This document shows, piece by piece, positions 36,284-45,675 of a stretch of DNA of 64,000 nt. Within the stretch, counting starts at the first letter, position 1; the number at the start of each line of letters is the position of its first letter. The notes under the pieces are model-generated. The model was not told the origin of the DNA. It searched no databases and saw only the letters and a list, made by a program, of their open reading frames with translations. Source of the DNA: Rhizobium sp. SL42 (GTDB taxonomy: Bacteria > Pseudomonadota > Alphaproteobacteria > Rhizobiales > Rhizobiaceae); the NCBI RefSeq assembly GCF_021729845.1, contig NZ_CP063397.1:758001-822000 (forward strand). The letters run 5' to 3'. Both the position numbers and the translations under genes were made by a program.

Positions 36284-38518
36284 TCATTGCCCCAGAATGA
36301 GGTCGAGCAGGGTGGTTCGACGCCGCTCGCCGCCTGCCGACTGTGCCGGCCCGACGTCGCCCGGCGGAACCGGGCCGGTGGCGCCGGCCATTCCGGGTTC
36401 TGCTCCGTCCGGCGGCGTAGGTGCCTCGGGTTGCACGGGATAACGCTCCTCGGCACCACCCGTGAACACATCGGATATGATCGTGCCGATCGTCATGTCC
36501 TCTTGCTCCGGTGCCGGCTCGTAATAGTCGCCGCCAGGCAAGGGCGCCGGAGAAAGCCCCTGGTGGGCCGCACTCATGAACTCATGCCAGGCCACGGCCG
36601 GAAGCCCACCGCCGGTGACTTTCTTCATCGACTGGCCATCGTCGTTGCCGAACCAGACGCCGGTAGTCAGGTTGCTGGTATAGCCGACGAACAGCGCATC
36701 GCGAAAAGACTGCGTCGTGCCGCTTTTGCCGGCGGCCTCCCAGCCCTTCAGGCGTGCTTTGCGGCCGGTGCCGTTGTTGATCACGCCCATCATCATCTTG
36801 TTCATCGAAGAGACGACGCCTTCGCCAAGTACGCGCGGCGGCTCGAGATAGTTGTTTTCGTAGATCACCGTGCCATCGGTCTTCAGGATGCGCCGGATCA
36901 CATGCGGCGTCGCCTTGTAGCCGCCGTTCATGAAAGGCGCATAGGCGGCCGTCAGCTCGAGCAGCGAGACTTCCGATGTTCCGAGCGCGATCGAGGCATT
37001 GTTCTGCAGATCCGAATCGATCCCCATCCGGTGTGCGAGCTTGATCACCTGCTCGGGACCAACCTCCATCACCATCTGCGCGGCAATCGTGTTCAGCGAA
37101 TCCTCCATCGCCTGGGTCAACGTGACGGGACCGCGAAACTTCTGGTCGTAGTTTTCCGGCGTCCAAGCGCCGATCCGGATCGGCGCGTCGTTACGGATCG
37201 AATCCGGCCGCAGGCCGATTTCCATGGCGGCCGCGTAGACGAAGGGCTTGAATGCCGAACCCGGCTGGCGTTTGGCTTTGACCGCGCGGTTGAACTGGCT
37301 CTCTGCATAGTCGCGCCCGCCAACCAGCGCGCGGATCGCGCCGGTGCCATCGATCGACACCAGCGCCGCCTGCGAAGCGTTGAGCTTGGCGCCATCGGCC
37401 GCCAGTGTCTCGGTGAGTGCCGCTTCCGCCTTTTTCTCCAGTGTCATGTCGATGGTCGTCTCGACCACCAGATCCTCGGTCACCGTGCCGATCAGGCCCG
37501 TGACCTCGTCCTTGACCATGTCGGCGACATACTGCCCTGCGCCGCTCCAGTAGCGCTTCGCCCGCGTCGGCGATTGCGACATCGCAGTCTTGATCTCATC
37601 GTCGGTAATATAGCCTTCTTCGCGCATCGCCCCGAGGACCACCTGGGCGCGCGCCTCCGCGGCTTCAGGATCACGGGCGGGCGAGAGCCGTGACGGCGCC
37701 TTGAGCAGTCCGGCCAGAAGGGCTGCCTCGCCAAGGTTCACGTCGCGCGCCGACTTGTTGAAATAGCGCCTTGCCGCCGCCTCGACGCCGTAGGCGTTCG
37801 AACCGAAATAGACCCGGTTCAGGTACATAGCCAGGATCTGGTCCTTGGTGAATTTTTGCTCCAGCCAGAAGGACAGCAGCACTTCCTGGACCTTGCGCTC
37901 GATCGTGCGCTCCGGCGACAGGAACAGGTTCTTGGCCAACTGCTGGGTGAGCGTCGATCCGCCCTGCAGGCTGCCGCTTCCGGTCAGGTTGTTGACCACG
38001 GCGCGCGCAAGACCGAGCGGATCCACGCCGAAATGCGAATAGAAGCGCCTGTCCTCGATCGCCATCACCGCCTGCGGAATATAGGGCGACATCTCCTCGA
38101 GCGGCAGAGCCTCGCCGCCGGTCGCGCCGCGATTGGCGATGACGGTTCCCTCGACCGAGACAATCTTCATGTTAGGCGGGCGTTCCGGGATCGACCAGCT
38201 GCTCGCACTCGGCATCTGCATCCCGTAGTAGAAGACGAGGCCGCCGACGGCGATCCCGCCCCAGATCGATAGAACGAAGCACCAGTAGATCAGCTTGCCG
38301 ATGCCAAATCCACCTCCGGGCGCGGGTTTCGCCTTGCGGCCGCGCGCGGAGGATTTTGCCTTCGCTTTCACCTGGGATTTGGCGCCCTTGGTACCCGATT
38401 TCGCCTGTCCACTGCGCCCGCCGAGCCGATCGTTGGCGTCGAGGCGAAAATCCTCCTCCTCCCGATCTTCCTCGAAAGTCGGTTCGACACGGTCGCGGGA
38501 TTTGCCTCTGGTCACCAT
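36284..38518 (-). CDS. class A penicillin-binding protein (PBP1A family)
   Basis: About 744 residues from ATG 38518 (GGAGCAG ten bases upstream; a start 14 codons earlier is possible). A cytoplasmic Lys/Arg-rich head (~1-75) precedes one transmembrane helix (LIYWCFVLSIWGGIAVGGLVFYY). The transglycosylase domain has the catalytic Glu in MAIEDRRFYSHFGVDP and the RTIERKVQE motif. The transpeptidase domain has SxxK in SAFKPF, SLN in DSLNT and KSGTT. It polymerises and cross-links peptidoglycan. The C-terminus is Pro/Glu-rich. Single gene; located upstream of dnaK on the same strand. Confidence 0.95.
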   Translation of the reverse strand: MVTRGKSRDRVEPTFEEDREEEDFRLDANDRLGGRSGQAKSGTKGAKSQVKAKAKSSARGRKAKPAPGGGFGIGKLIYWCFVLSIWGGIAVGGLVFYYGMQMPSASSWSIPERPPNMKIVSVEGTVIANRGATGGEALPLEEMSPYIPQAVMAIEDRRFYSHFGVDPLGLARAVVNNLTGSGSLQGGSTLTQQLAKNLFLSPERTIERKVQEVLLSFWLEQKFTKDQILAMYLNRVYFGSNAYGVEAAARRYFNKSARDVNLGEAALLAGLLKAPSRLSPARDPEAAEARAQVVLGAMREEGYITDDEIKTAMSQSPTRAKRYWSGAGQYVADMVKDEVTGLIGTVTEDLVVETTIDMTLEKKAEAALTETLAADGAKLNASQAALVSIDGTGAIRALVGGRDYAESQFNRAVKAKRQPGSAFKPFVYAAAMEIGLRPDSIRNDAPIRIGAWTPENYDQKFRGPVTLTQAMEDSLNTIAAQMVMEVGPEQVIKLAHRMGIDSDLQNNASIALGTSEVSLLELTAAYAPFMNGGYKATPHVIRRILKTDGTVIYENNYLEPPRVLGEGVVSSMNKMMMGVINNGTGRKARLKGWEAAGKSGTTQSFRDALFVGYTSNLTTGVWFGNDDGQSMKKVTGGGLPAVAWHEFMSAAHQGLSPAPLPGGDYYEPAPEQEDMTIGTIISDVFTGGAEERYPVQPEAPTPPDGAEPGMAGATGPVPPGDVGPAQSAGGERRRTTLLDLILGQ

Positions 38519-38709
38519 CGAGGGCGATCTGCTCCGGATAAGTCTCGCACGCCGCGGCATTGGAACCGCGCCTGCATCAGGTTGATTGTCGAGGGCAGGA
38601 TTTGTTCGCCGATGGTTAGCCTGCTTCCGATCTGAACACTAAATGCGGCGATTTAAGGGGTGGTTAAGAGGCCGTAAACAGGCCGCTTTCCCGAGGTCTG
38701 CCGTTTGTC

Positions 38710-39168
38710 TTATTGGCAGAGATCAGCCCATTCGGCACCGGTCAGTTCGGCCATCCGCTGCGGCGAGATCCGAACCGCGGCATTCGTCGCGCCGGCGGCA
38801 GGAACCACTTCGCCGAAACTTTGCAGCGAGTGATCGCAAAATACCTTGAGTGGCGACGGCAGGCCGAAAGGGCAGACGCCGCCAACCGGATGGCTCGTCG
38901 CCGCCACGACGCCATCGGCATCGAGCATGCGTGGCTTGACGCCGAATCTGTCCTTGAACTTGCGGTTGTCGAGCCGCTTGGTCCCGGCGGTTACCACCAG
39001 CACGACGTCCTCGCCGATCCTGAGGCAGATCGTCTTGGCGATCTGGTCGGGCACGACGCCATGGGCTTCGGCAGCCAGCGGCACGGTCGCCGAACTGGTT
39101 GCCGTGACAATCACGGAAATCTCAGGCGCGTGGGTGAGGAAAAAACTGCGGACGGTTTCAAGGCTCAT
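38710..39168 (-). CDS. YbaK/EbsC-family aminoacyl-tRNA deacylase
   Basis: 152 residues. The YbaK fold signature is visible in VVLVVTAGTKRLDNRKFKDRFG, the HPVGGVCPFGLP loop (binding the Cys/Pro-tRNA CCA end) and the C-terminal PQRMAELTGAEWADL. Family members hydrolyse mischarged Cys-tRNA(Pro) or act as YeaK-type deacylases; which is uncertain. Single gene on the minus strand. Confidence 0.85.
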   Translation of the reverse strand: MSLETVRSFFLTHAPEISVIVTATSSATVPLAAEAHGVVPDQIAKTICLRIGEDVVLVVTAGTKRLDNRKFKDRFGVKPRMLDADGVVAATSHPVGGVCPFGLPSPLKVFCDHSLQSFGEVVPAAGATNAAVRISPQRMAELTGAEWADLCQ

Positions 39169-39489
39169 GCGCCAAGGTTACGCCAGCGCCGACGATTTGC
39201 GCAAGGCGCGACCGACATGAAGTGCATCGCCTTGAAAAATGCAGCCGAGATCCCATCTATGCTTGAGCCACGCGGCGAGCCCGGCATTCAGAACCCTTCC
39301 AGCGTTCTCGTCGGAGTTAACCCGGTGTTAAGCATCAGGCCCCATTCTGGGCGTCAGGGTGTGAGTGCGCATAGCGCGGACACTGCAGATCGCATGGCAC
39401 GTTTCCGTTTTTGACCACGGATGTACTGGCAGGGATGTAGAAACGTAAAGGAAAGGCCGGTTTTCACCGGCCTTTTTGCTTTTCTAGGT
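39169..39489. other. 321-bp intergenic region with an orphan terminator
   Basis: No well-supported gene. It contains the strong hairpin-plus-T-run at 39452-39482. A 64-codon plus-strand reading frame (39220-39414) without a convincing ribosome site is the only ORF; I do not regard it as a gene. Confidence 0.6.
39452..39482 (+). terminator. strong bidirectional-looking terminator
   Basis: A stem of about ten base pairs (39452-39461 with 39467-39476) with a 5-base loop is followed on the plus strand by TTTTTGCTTTT. On the minus strand, 14 bases after the M20 peptidase stop, the same hairpin is followed by TTTCCTTT. The plus-strand T-run is the stronger, though no plus-strand gene precedes it. 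Confidence 0.7.
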
Positions 39490-40878
39490 TCAGTTTTTCG
39501 CAAGCGCGTCGAGGATCCGGATCCAGGACCGGATCCCCTTGTGGAACGAATTCAGGTCATATTTCTCGTTGGGAGAATGGATGCGGTCATCCACCTGGCC
39601 AAAACCGACCAGAAGCGAATCCATGCCCAGCATCTTCTGGAAGTCACCGACGATAGGAATCGAGCCGCCCATGCCGATGACCACCGCAGCCTTTGGCCAC
39701 TCATCCGACAGCGCGTTCTTCGCTTTGGTCAGAACCGGGGAATCGTAGGATAGCTGGATGGCCGGCGAGCCGCCATGTTCGTGGAAATCGACAGAGCAAT
39801 CGGCCGGAATGCGCGACTGCACATAGTTGCGGAAGCTCTCGCGGATCTTGGCTGGATCCTGGTCGCCGACAAGACGGAACGAGACTTTGGCCGAGGCCTT
39901 GGCCGCGATCACCGTCTTGAAACCTTCGCCGGTATAGCCGCCGATGATGCCATTGACCTCCGCCGTCGGCCGTGCCCAGGTGAGCTCGAGAACCGAGCGG
40001 CCCTTTTCGCCGGACGGAACCGAGAGGCCGACTTCACCGAGAAAGCTTTCCGCCGTGCGGCCGAGGCTGTCCCACGATGCCTTGATATTCGCCGGGGTTT
40101 CCTCGACGCCGTCGTAGAAACCGGGCAGGGTCACCTTGCCGGTCTCGTCGTGCAGGTCGGCTAGGATTCGCGTCAGGATATGCACCGGATTGGCCGCCGC
40201 ACCACCGAACAGGCCGGAATGCAGGTCGCGGTCCGCGGCGGTGATGGTGATTTCCTCGCCCACAAGGCCGCGCAGGGCAGCGGCAATGGCCGGCGTTTCC
40301 CGGTCCCACATGCTGGTGTCGCAGACCAAGGCGAAATCCGCCTTCAGTTCGGCTTCATTGGCGCTGAGGAAGGGCTTCAGCGATGGCGAGCCGGATTCCT
40401 CTTCGCCTTCGAACAGGATCGTGATGCGCACCGGCAGGTTGCCGTTGACCGCCTTGTAGGCGCGGCAGGCTTCGAGAAAGGTCAAAAGCTGGCCCTTGTC
40501 GTCGGATGTGCCGCGGCCGGTGATCACCTTGCGGCCGTCCTTTTCCTTGATCGCCGGTGCAAACGGATCGTCTTCCCAAAGGTTCAGCGGATCGACTGGC
40601 TGTACGTCATAGTGGCCATAGAACAGGGCATGCGGCGCGTCTTCGCTGGCCGCAGCATGATGGGCAACAACCATTGGATGGCCGGGCGTCTCGCGCACGG
40701 AGGCCGTGAAGCCAAGGTCGTTCAGTTCCTTGACCAGCCATTCGGCGGCCCGCTGGCAATCTGCCTTGAAGGCTGGATCGGTCGAGATCGACGGAATGCG
40801 CACAAGCTCGAAAAGTCGCTCGAGGCTCTGCGGCAAGGTCTCGTCGGCCTTGGCAAGGAGAGGGGAAAGATCGGTCAT
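39490..40878 (-). CDS. M20 family metallopeptidase (dipeptidase type)
   Basis: 462 residues from ATG 40878; an upstream start adds 29 uncharacteristic residues. The zinc site begins with FYGHYDVQPVDP, the catalytic Glu lies in FEGEEESGSPSL, and the dimerisation domain follows (DLHSGLFGG ...). The AEWLVKELNDLGF entry and the 460-residue length match the carnosinase-like/ArgE-DapE M20 group that hydrolyses dipeptides. Substrate undetermined. Single minus-strand gene between the YbaK gene and marR. Confidence 0.87.
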   Translation of the reverse strand: MTDLSPLLAKADETLPQSLERLFELVRIPSISTDPAFKADCQRAAEWLVKELNDLGFTASVRETPGHPMVVAHHAAASEDAPHALFYGHYDVQPVDPLNLWEDDPFAPAIKEKDGRKVITGRGTSDDKGQLLTFLEACRAYKAVNGNLPVRITILFEGEEESGSPSLKPFLSANEAELKADFALVCDTSMWDRETPAIAAALRGLVGEEITITAADRDLHSGLFGGAAANPVHILTRILADLHDETGKVTLPGFYDGVEETPANIKASWDSLGRTAESFLGEVGLSVPSGEKGRSVLELTWARPTAEVNGIIGGYTGEGFKTVIAAKASAKVSFRLVGDQDPAKIRESFRNYVQSRIPADCSVDFHEHGGSPAIQLSYDSPVLTKAKNALSDEWPKAAVVIGMGGSIPIVGDFQKMLGMDSLLVGFGQVDDRIHSPNEKYDLNSFHKGIRSWIRILDALAKN

Positions 40879-40983
40879 GGCAATATCCTGCGCGATTGAA
40901 ATCGGCGGGACGATAGAGCAAAGCGTTGGCGGTTTCGAGGTTGTCGGGACGTGATTTTTTCTCAAGCGCGAGATTTGCCCGAT

Positions 40984-41427
40984 TCACAGCTTGCGCGTGT
41001 TGGCGATTGCCCAGCGAATGTATTCTTTCAGCAATTCCCTCTCGAAGCGTCGGAATCCGGCAAAGACGGCCTGCTCCGCGTCCTCCGCTGCCGCCATGGC
41101 TTCACCCCGCATCGACCTTGCCTTTTCGGTCAGGAAAACCTGTTGCGCGCGCTTGTCCTTGGGGTGGATGCGCCGCTCGATCAGCCCGTCGCGCTCCATC
41201 CGGGCCAGCGTGTTGGCAATGGTCGCCTGCTCGACATCGACCCGGTCGAGCAATTGTCGCTGCGTCAGGCCTTCCTCCTCCCACAGTTCCAGCAGGATCG
41301 GAAACTGGCCTGGTGAAAAGCCAAGCCGCGCCGCCCGGCTTTGCAGGGCACGGGTAAAGCCGCGCGCCAGCTGGGTCGCAAGGGAAGTGGCCGATTCTGA
41401 GCGTTCATGGGCCATGGGACTGAACAT
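40984..41427 (-). CDS. MarR-family transcriptional regulator
   Basis: 147 residues from ATG 41427 (GAAGG about eleven bases upstream). A winged HTH is visible: LTQRQLLDRVDVEQATIANTLARMERDGLIERRIHPKDKRAQQVFLTEKA, with the wing DKRAQQVFLT. Flanking helices form the dimer domain. Longer readings would run through the sRNA at 41500-41655 and are not accepted. Ligand and targets unknown. Confidence 0.88.
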   Translation of the reverse strand: MFSPMAHERSESATSLATQLARGFTRALQSRAARLGFSPGQFPILLELWEEEGLTQRQLLDRVDVEQATIANTLARMERDGLIERRIHPKDKRAQQVFLTEKARSMRGEAMAAAEDAEQAVFAGFRRFERELLKEYIRWAIANTRKL

Positions 41428-41499
41428 GTCGCTGTTTGCCTTCACGGGAATATCGCATGCGATCCATTCCCGGGGCTGACCATTTTTGGATGAGGCATT

Positions 41500-41655
41500 C
41501 CGAATAAATAAAGCCGTCGTGGCGGGCGGGGGGACTGCCACGACGGCTTCAGAATATAGGGACAAAGGCCCGGAGAGGGGGATAAGGCCTTTGTCCAAGT
41601 CTGAAGCGGCGGGGGACGAGCCTCATTCAGACTACGACGTGATCAGGCGTCGATG
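41500..41655 (-). ncRNA. trans-acting small RNA, alpha-r7 (Smr7C)-like
   Basis: On the minus strand three successive stem-loops are visible. Hairpin 1 is 41599-41632 (GTCTGAA paired with TTCAGAC). Hairpin 2 is 41560-41596 (11 bp). Hairpin 3 is 41513-41547, an 11-bp perfect stem followed by TTTATTTATTC, the terminator. All three loops carry runs of C (5-6), potential anti-Shine-Dalgarno sites. A CTTGAA near 41690 suggests a promoter. Its place between polA and a marR gene fits my recollection of the alpha-r7/Smr7C family next to S. meliloti polA. Family assignment is from memory. Confidence 0.75.
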
Positions 41656-41853
41656 AGTATCAAATGTGCGGCGGAATGTGGTTTTTCAAGGGAAGCGCTT
41701 ATTACAAATCGGTAAACTTTTTCGTGATTGCGGGATTGTCGCAAGATTGCCGTCATCCGGTGTGCCCGGCGCGTGCCGCTCAAGCGGTGAATTTGCAGTT
41801 GGGCAGCTAAAGCGCAATGGACCTTTCCGCCGCCCCGCGCTATCCATGCCGAC

Positions 41854-44838
41854 ATGAAAAAAGGCGATCATCTCTTCCTCGTTGACGGCTCCGGATTCAT
41901 CTTCCGGGCGTTTCACGCCATTCCACCGCTGAACCGCAAATCCGACGGCCTGCCCGTCAACGCGGTCTCCGGCTTCTGCAACATGCTGTGGAAACTCCTG
42001 CGCGATGCCCGCAACACCGATGTCGGCGTGACGCCCACCCATTTCGCGGTCATTTTCGACTATTCGTCGAAGACTTTCCGCAATGCGCTCTACGATCAGT
42101 ACAAGGCCAACCGCACGGCGCCGCCCGAGGATCTGATCCCGCAATTCGGCCTGATCCGCCACGCCACACGCGCTTTTAACCTGCCCTGCATCGAGACCGA
42201 AGGTTTTGAGGCCGACGACATCATCGCAACCTATGCCCGCGCTGCCGAAGCCATCGGCGCCGATGTCACGATCATTTCGTCCGACAAGGATCTGATGCAG
42301 CTCGTCACGCCGAACGTGCACATGTACGACGCGATGAAGGACAAGCAGATCGGGATCCCGGACGTCATCGAGAAATGGGGCGTGCCACCGGAAAAGATGA
42401 TCGACCTGCAGGCCATGACCGGAGACTCGACCGACAACGTGCCCGGCATTCCCGGCATCGGCCCCAAGACGGCAGCCCAGCTGCTGGAGGAGTTCGGCGA
42501 CCTCGAAACGCTGCTTGCCCGCTCAGGCGAGATCAAGCAGCAGAAACGCCGCGAGAACATCATCGCCAATGCCGATCTCGCCCGCATCTCGCGCCAGCTG
42601 GTCGAGTTGCGCACCGACGTGCCGCTCGACATGGCGCTCGAAGACCTGACGCTGGAGCCGCAGGACGGGCCCCGGCTGATCGCCTTCCTGAAGGCGATGG
42701 AATTCACCACGCTTACCCGTCGCGTCGCCGAGGCAACCGGTGCCGATGCCGCGGTGATCGATGCGGCGGACGTGCCTGTCGAGCGTGGCGGCCGTGCCCA
42801 TGGCCCGGATCTCGACATCGAACCTGTGGCGGCGGCAGAGCCTGCCGGCCCGGCTGCCGCAATCCCGGCGGCTTCCGATGGCGGCGATGCCGATGGCGCC
42901 AGACCTTCCGAACTCGCCAAGGCGCGCGCCGATGCCTTCTCCACCTCTCCGATCGATCGCAGTACCTATGTGACGATCCGCGACCTGGCGCAGCTGCAGC
43001 AGTGGGTTGCCGATGCCAGGGAGACGGGTCTCGTTGCTTTCGATACGGAAACCACCTCCGTCGATCCGATGCAGGCGGAGCTTGTCGGCTTGTCGCTCGC
43101 CATCCAGGACAACCGCAAGTCTCCGGGCTCTGCCGATATCCACGCGGCCTATGTGCCGCTGGCCCACAAGACCGGGCGCGACGATCTGTTCAGCGACGGC
43201 GTCAAGCTGACCGAGGGCCAGATCCCGATGGCCGATGCTTTGGCGGCACTGAAGGACATGCTGGAGGACCCGGCTGTTCTGAAGGTGGCGCAGAACCTCA
43301 AATACGACTACCTGGTGATGAAGCGCCACGGCATCGTCATCGAAGGCTTCGACGACACGATGCTGATGTCCTACGTGCTGGATGCCGGCAAGGGCAATCA
43401 CGGCATGGACGTCCTGTCGGAAAAATGGCTTGGCCACACCCCGATCGCCTTCAAGGAGGTTGCCGGCTCCGGCAAGTCTCTGGTCACCTTCGATCATGTC
43501 GATATCGACAAGGCGACCGCATATGCTGCCGAAGACGCCGACGTGACGCTACGCCTCTGGCTGGTCCTCAAACCGCGGCTTGCGGCCGAGGGTCTGACCC
43601 GGATCTACGAGCGCCTCGAACGCCCGCTGGTTCCGGTATTGGCCGACATGGAGGAGCGCGGCATCACGGTCGATCGGCAGATCCTGTCGCGTCTCTCCGG
43701 CGAGCTGGCCCAGAAGGCGGCAGCCACCGAAGACGAAGTCTACGAACTCGCCGGCGAGCGCTTCAATATCGGCTCGCCCAAGCAGCTTGGCGATATTCTG
43801 TTCGGCCGGATGGGCCTGCCCGGCGGCTCCAAGACCAAGACCGGCCAATGGTCGACCTCCGCGCAAGTGCTCGAGGATCTTGCTGCCGAAGGTGCGCCGC
43901 TGCCGCGCAAGATCGTCGACTGGCGCCAGCTGACCAAGCTCAAATCCACCTACACGGATGCGCTTCCGGGCTATGTGCATCCGCTGACCAGGCGCGTCCA
44001 CACCAGCTATTCGCTGGCCTCGACCACAACGGGCCGCCTGTCTTCGTCGGAGCCGAATCTGCAGAACATTCCGGTGCGCACGGCCGAAGGCCGCAAGATC
44101 CGCACCGCCTTCATCTCGACCCCGGGCCACAAGCTCCTGTCGGCCGACTATAGCCAGATCGAGCTGCGTGTGCTCGCCCATGTCGCCGACATTCCGCAGC
44201 TGCGTCAGGCTTTTGCCGATGGCATCGACATCCATGCCATGACGGCATCGGAAATGTTCGGCGTGCCGGTCGAAGGCATGCCGTCGGAGGTCCGCCGTCG
44301 CGCCAAGGCGATCAACTTCGGCATCATCTACGGCATTTCCGCCTTCGGTCTTGCCAATCAGTTGTCGATCGAACGCTCCGAGGCTGGCGACTACATCAAG
44401 AAATATTTCGAGCGCTTCCCGGGCATCAAGGACTATATGGAGAGCACCAAGGCCTTCGCCCGCGAAAACGGTTATGTCGAAACGATCTTCGGCCGCCGCG
44501 CCTACTATCCCGAAATCCGCTCATCCAACCCCTCTATGCGTGCCTTCAACGAACGTGCCGCGATCAACGCACCGATCCAGGGCTCGGCGGCCGACGTCAT
44601 TCGCCGCGCGATGATCAAGGTCGAACCGGTACTCACCAAGGCCGGCCTTGGCGACCATGCGCGCATGCTGCTGCAGGTTCATGACGAACTGATCTTCGAG
44701 GTCGAGGATGATGCGATCGAGGCTGCGATGCCGCTGATTGTCGATACGATGGAAAATGCCGCCATGCCGGCCGTATCCATGCGGGTGCCGCTGAAGGTCG
44801 ATGCACGCGCCGCACATAACTGGGACGAAGCGCATTGA
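41854..44838 (+). CDS. polA: DNA polymerase I
   Basis: 994 residues with all three activities. The 5'-nuclease domain is about 1-300 (FLVDGSGFIFRAFHA, TEGFEADDIIATYA, GDSTDNVPGIPGIGPKTA). The 3'-5' exonuclease has an intact first motif (VAFDTETTSVDP), so proofreading is probably active. The polymerase domain includes motif A DYSQIELRVLAHVAD and motif C QVHDELIFEV. A Pro/Ala-rich linker (~310-350) joins the first two domains. It fills gaps in repair and removes RNA primers. Monocistronic, divergent from the sRNA. Confidence 0.98.
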   Translation: MKKGDHLFLVDGSGFIFRAFHAIPPLNRKSDGLPVNAVSGFCNMLWKLLRDARNTDVGVTPTHFAVIFDYSSKTFRNALYDQYKANRTAPPEDLIPQFGLIRHATRAFNLPCIETEGFEADDIIATYARAAEAIGADVTIISSDKDLMQLVTPNVHMYDAMKDKQIGIPDVIEKWGVPPEKMIDLQAMTGDSTDNVPGIPGIGPKTAAQLLEEFGDLETLLARSGEIKQQKRRENIIANADLARISRQLVELRTDVPLDMALEDLTLEPQDGPRLIAFLKAMEFTTLTRRVAEATGADAAVIDAADVPVERGGRAHGPDLDIEPVAAAEPAGPAAAIPAASDGGDADGARPSELAKARADAFSTSPIDRSTYVTIRDLAQLQQWVADARETGLVAFDTETTSVDPMQAELVGLSLAIQDNRKSPGSADIHAAYVPLAHKTGRDDLFSDGVKLTEGQIPMADALAALKDMLEDPAVLKVAQNLKYDYLVMKRHGIVIEGFDDTMLMSYVLDAGKGNHGMDVLSEKWLGHTPIAFKEVAGSGKSLVTFDHVDIDKATAYAAEDADVTLRLWLVLKPRLAAEGLTRIYERLERPLVPVLADMEERGITVDRQILSRLSGELAQKAAATEDEVYELAGERFNIGSPKQLGDILFGRMGLPGGSKTKTGQWSTSAQVLEDLAAEGAPLPRKIVDWRQLTKLKSTYTDALPGYVHPLTRRVHTSYSLASTTTGRLSSSEPNLQNIPVRTAEGRKIRTAFISTPGHKLLSADYSQIELRVLAHVADIPQLRQAFADGIDIHAMTASEMFGVPVEGMPSEVRRRAKAINFGIIYGISAFGLANQLSIERSEAGDYIKKYFERFPGIKDYMESTKAFARENGYVETIFGRRAYYPEIRSSNPSMRAFNERAAINAPIQGSAADVIRRAMIKVEPVLTKAGLGDHARMLLQVHDELIFEVEDDAIEAAMPLIVDTMENAAMPAVSMRVPLKVDARAAHNWDEAH

Positions 44839-44871
44839 GCGCGCGTTCCGATCAAACAGGAGAACAGGGCC

Positions 44872-45660
44872 TTGGCCTTTAAAACAATCAACGGCAACGT
44901 CGTCCACTATGAGCTGATCGGCGAAGCCAAGGCCAAGAACCTGATCGTCTTTTCGAACGGGCTTGGCACCGATTTCCGCATCTGGCTGCCGCTGTTCGAC
45001 GAACTCGGTGAGGATGTGTCTGTGCTGCTGTATGACAGCCGTGGGCATGGCCTGTCCGGCGGTCCCGACACGCCGTTCACCATGGATGACCTCGTTGCGG
45101 ATCTGGCGGCGCTTTGCGATGAGCTCGGCATCAGGAAGGCGACGTTCTGCGGTCTCTCCGTGGGTGGCCTGGTTTGTCAGGGCCTGTGGAAGGCGCGCCC
45201 CGATCTCTTCCGCAAGCTCGTGCTCTGCGACACGGCGCCCAGGATCGGCACGGCGGAAATCTGGGGCCAGCGTATCGACGGCATACGTGCCAATGGCCTG
45301 GAAAGTGCAGCCGACAACGCCCTGCAGCGCTGGTTCACGCCGGCTTTCCACGCGGATCGCGCCGATGACCTGGCAGGCTATCGCCTGATGATGACGCGCC
45401 AGTCGACAGCCGGCTATCTTTCAACCTGCGAAGCCCTGCGCCACACCGACTTTTCCGATATCCTGCCGACCGTCACGGTTCCAACCCTGTTCATTGTGGG
45501 GGATCAGGACGGATCAACTCCGCCGGATGTCGTCGAGGCCGCTGCCAGCCTCGTCCCGGATGCGCGCTTCGAGGTCATCGAGGACTGCGCCCATATCCCG
45601 AGCGTCGAGCAACCTGAAGCCCTGGCGGAACTGCTGCAGAGCTTCATGCGCAAGCCGTAA
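44872..45660 (+). CDS. alpha/beta hydrolase, 3-oxoadipate enol-lactonase-like
   Basis: 262 residues from TTG 44872, with AGGAG nine bases upstream. The nucleophile elbow is CGLSVGG, the catalytic Asp is near VGDQDGSTPP and the His is in CAHIPSVEQP. It aligns in style with PcaD, which opens the enol-lactone of the beta-ketoadipate pathway, but no other pca gene is near, so the substrate is uncertain. It follows polA and converges with phnN. Confidence 0.78.
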   Translation: MAFKTINGNVVHYELIGEAKAKNLIVFSNGLGTDFRIWLPLFDELGEDVSVLLYDSRGHGLSGGPDTPFTMDDLVADLAALCDELGIRKATFCGLSVGGLVCQGLWKARPDLFRKLVLCDTAPRIGTAEIWGQRIDGIRANGLESAADNALQRWFTPAFHADRADDLAGYRLMMTRQSTAGYLSTCEALRHTDFSDILPTVTVPTLFIVGDQDGSTPPDVVEAAASLVPDARFEVIEDCAHIPSVEQPEALAELLQSFMRKP

Positions 45661-45675
45661 AGCCGCGTAAGCGCC

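Noticed and set aside
39220..39414. 64-residue plus-strand reading frame
   Set aside because: No ribosome site, no recognisable motif, and coding-like composition could come from its being adjacent to antisense frames.
41428..41598. N-terminal extension of the MarR gene
   Set aside because: It overlaps the terminator hairpin of the sRNA and has no family resemblance.
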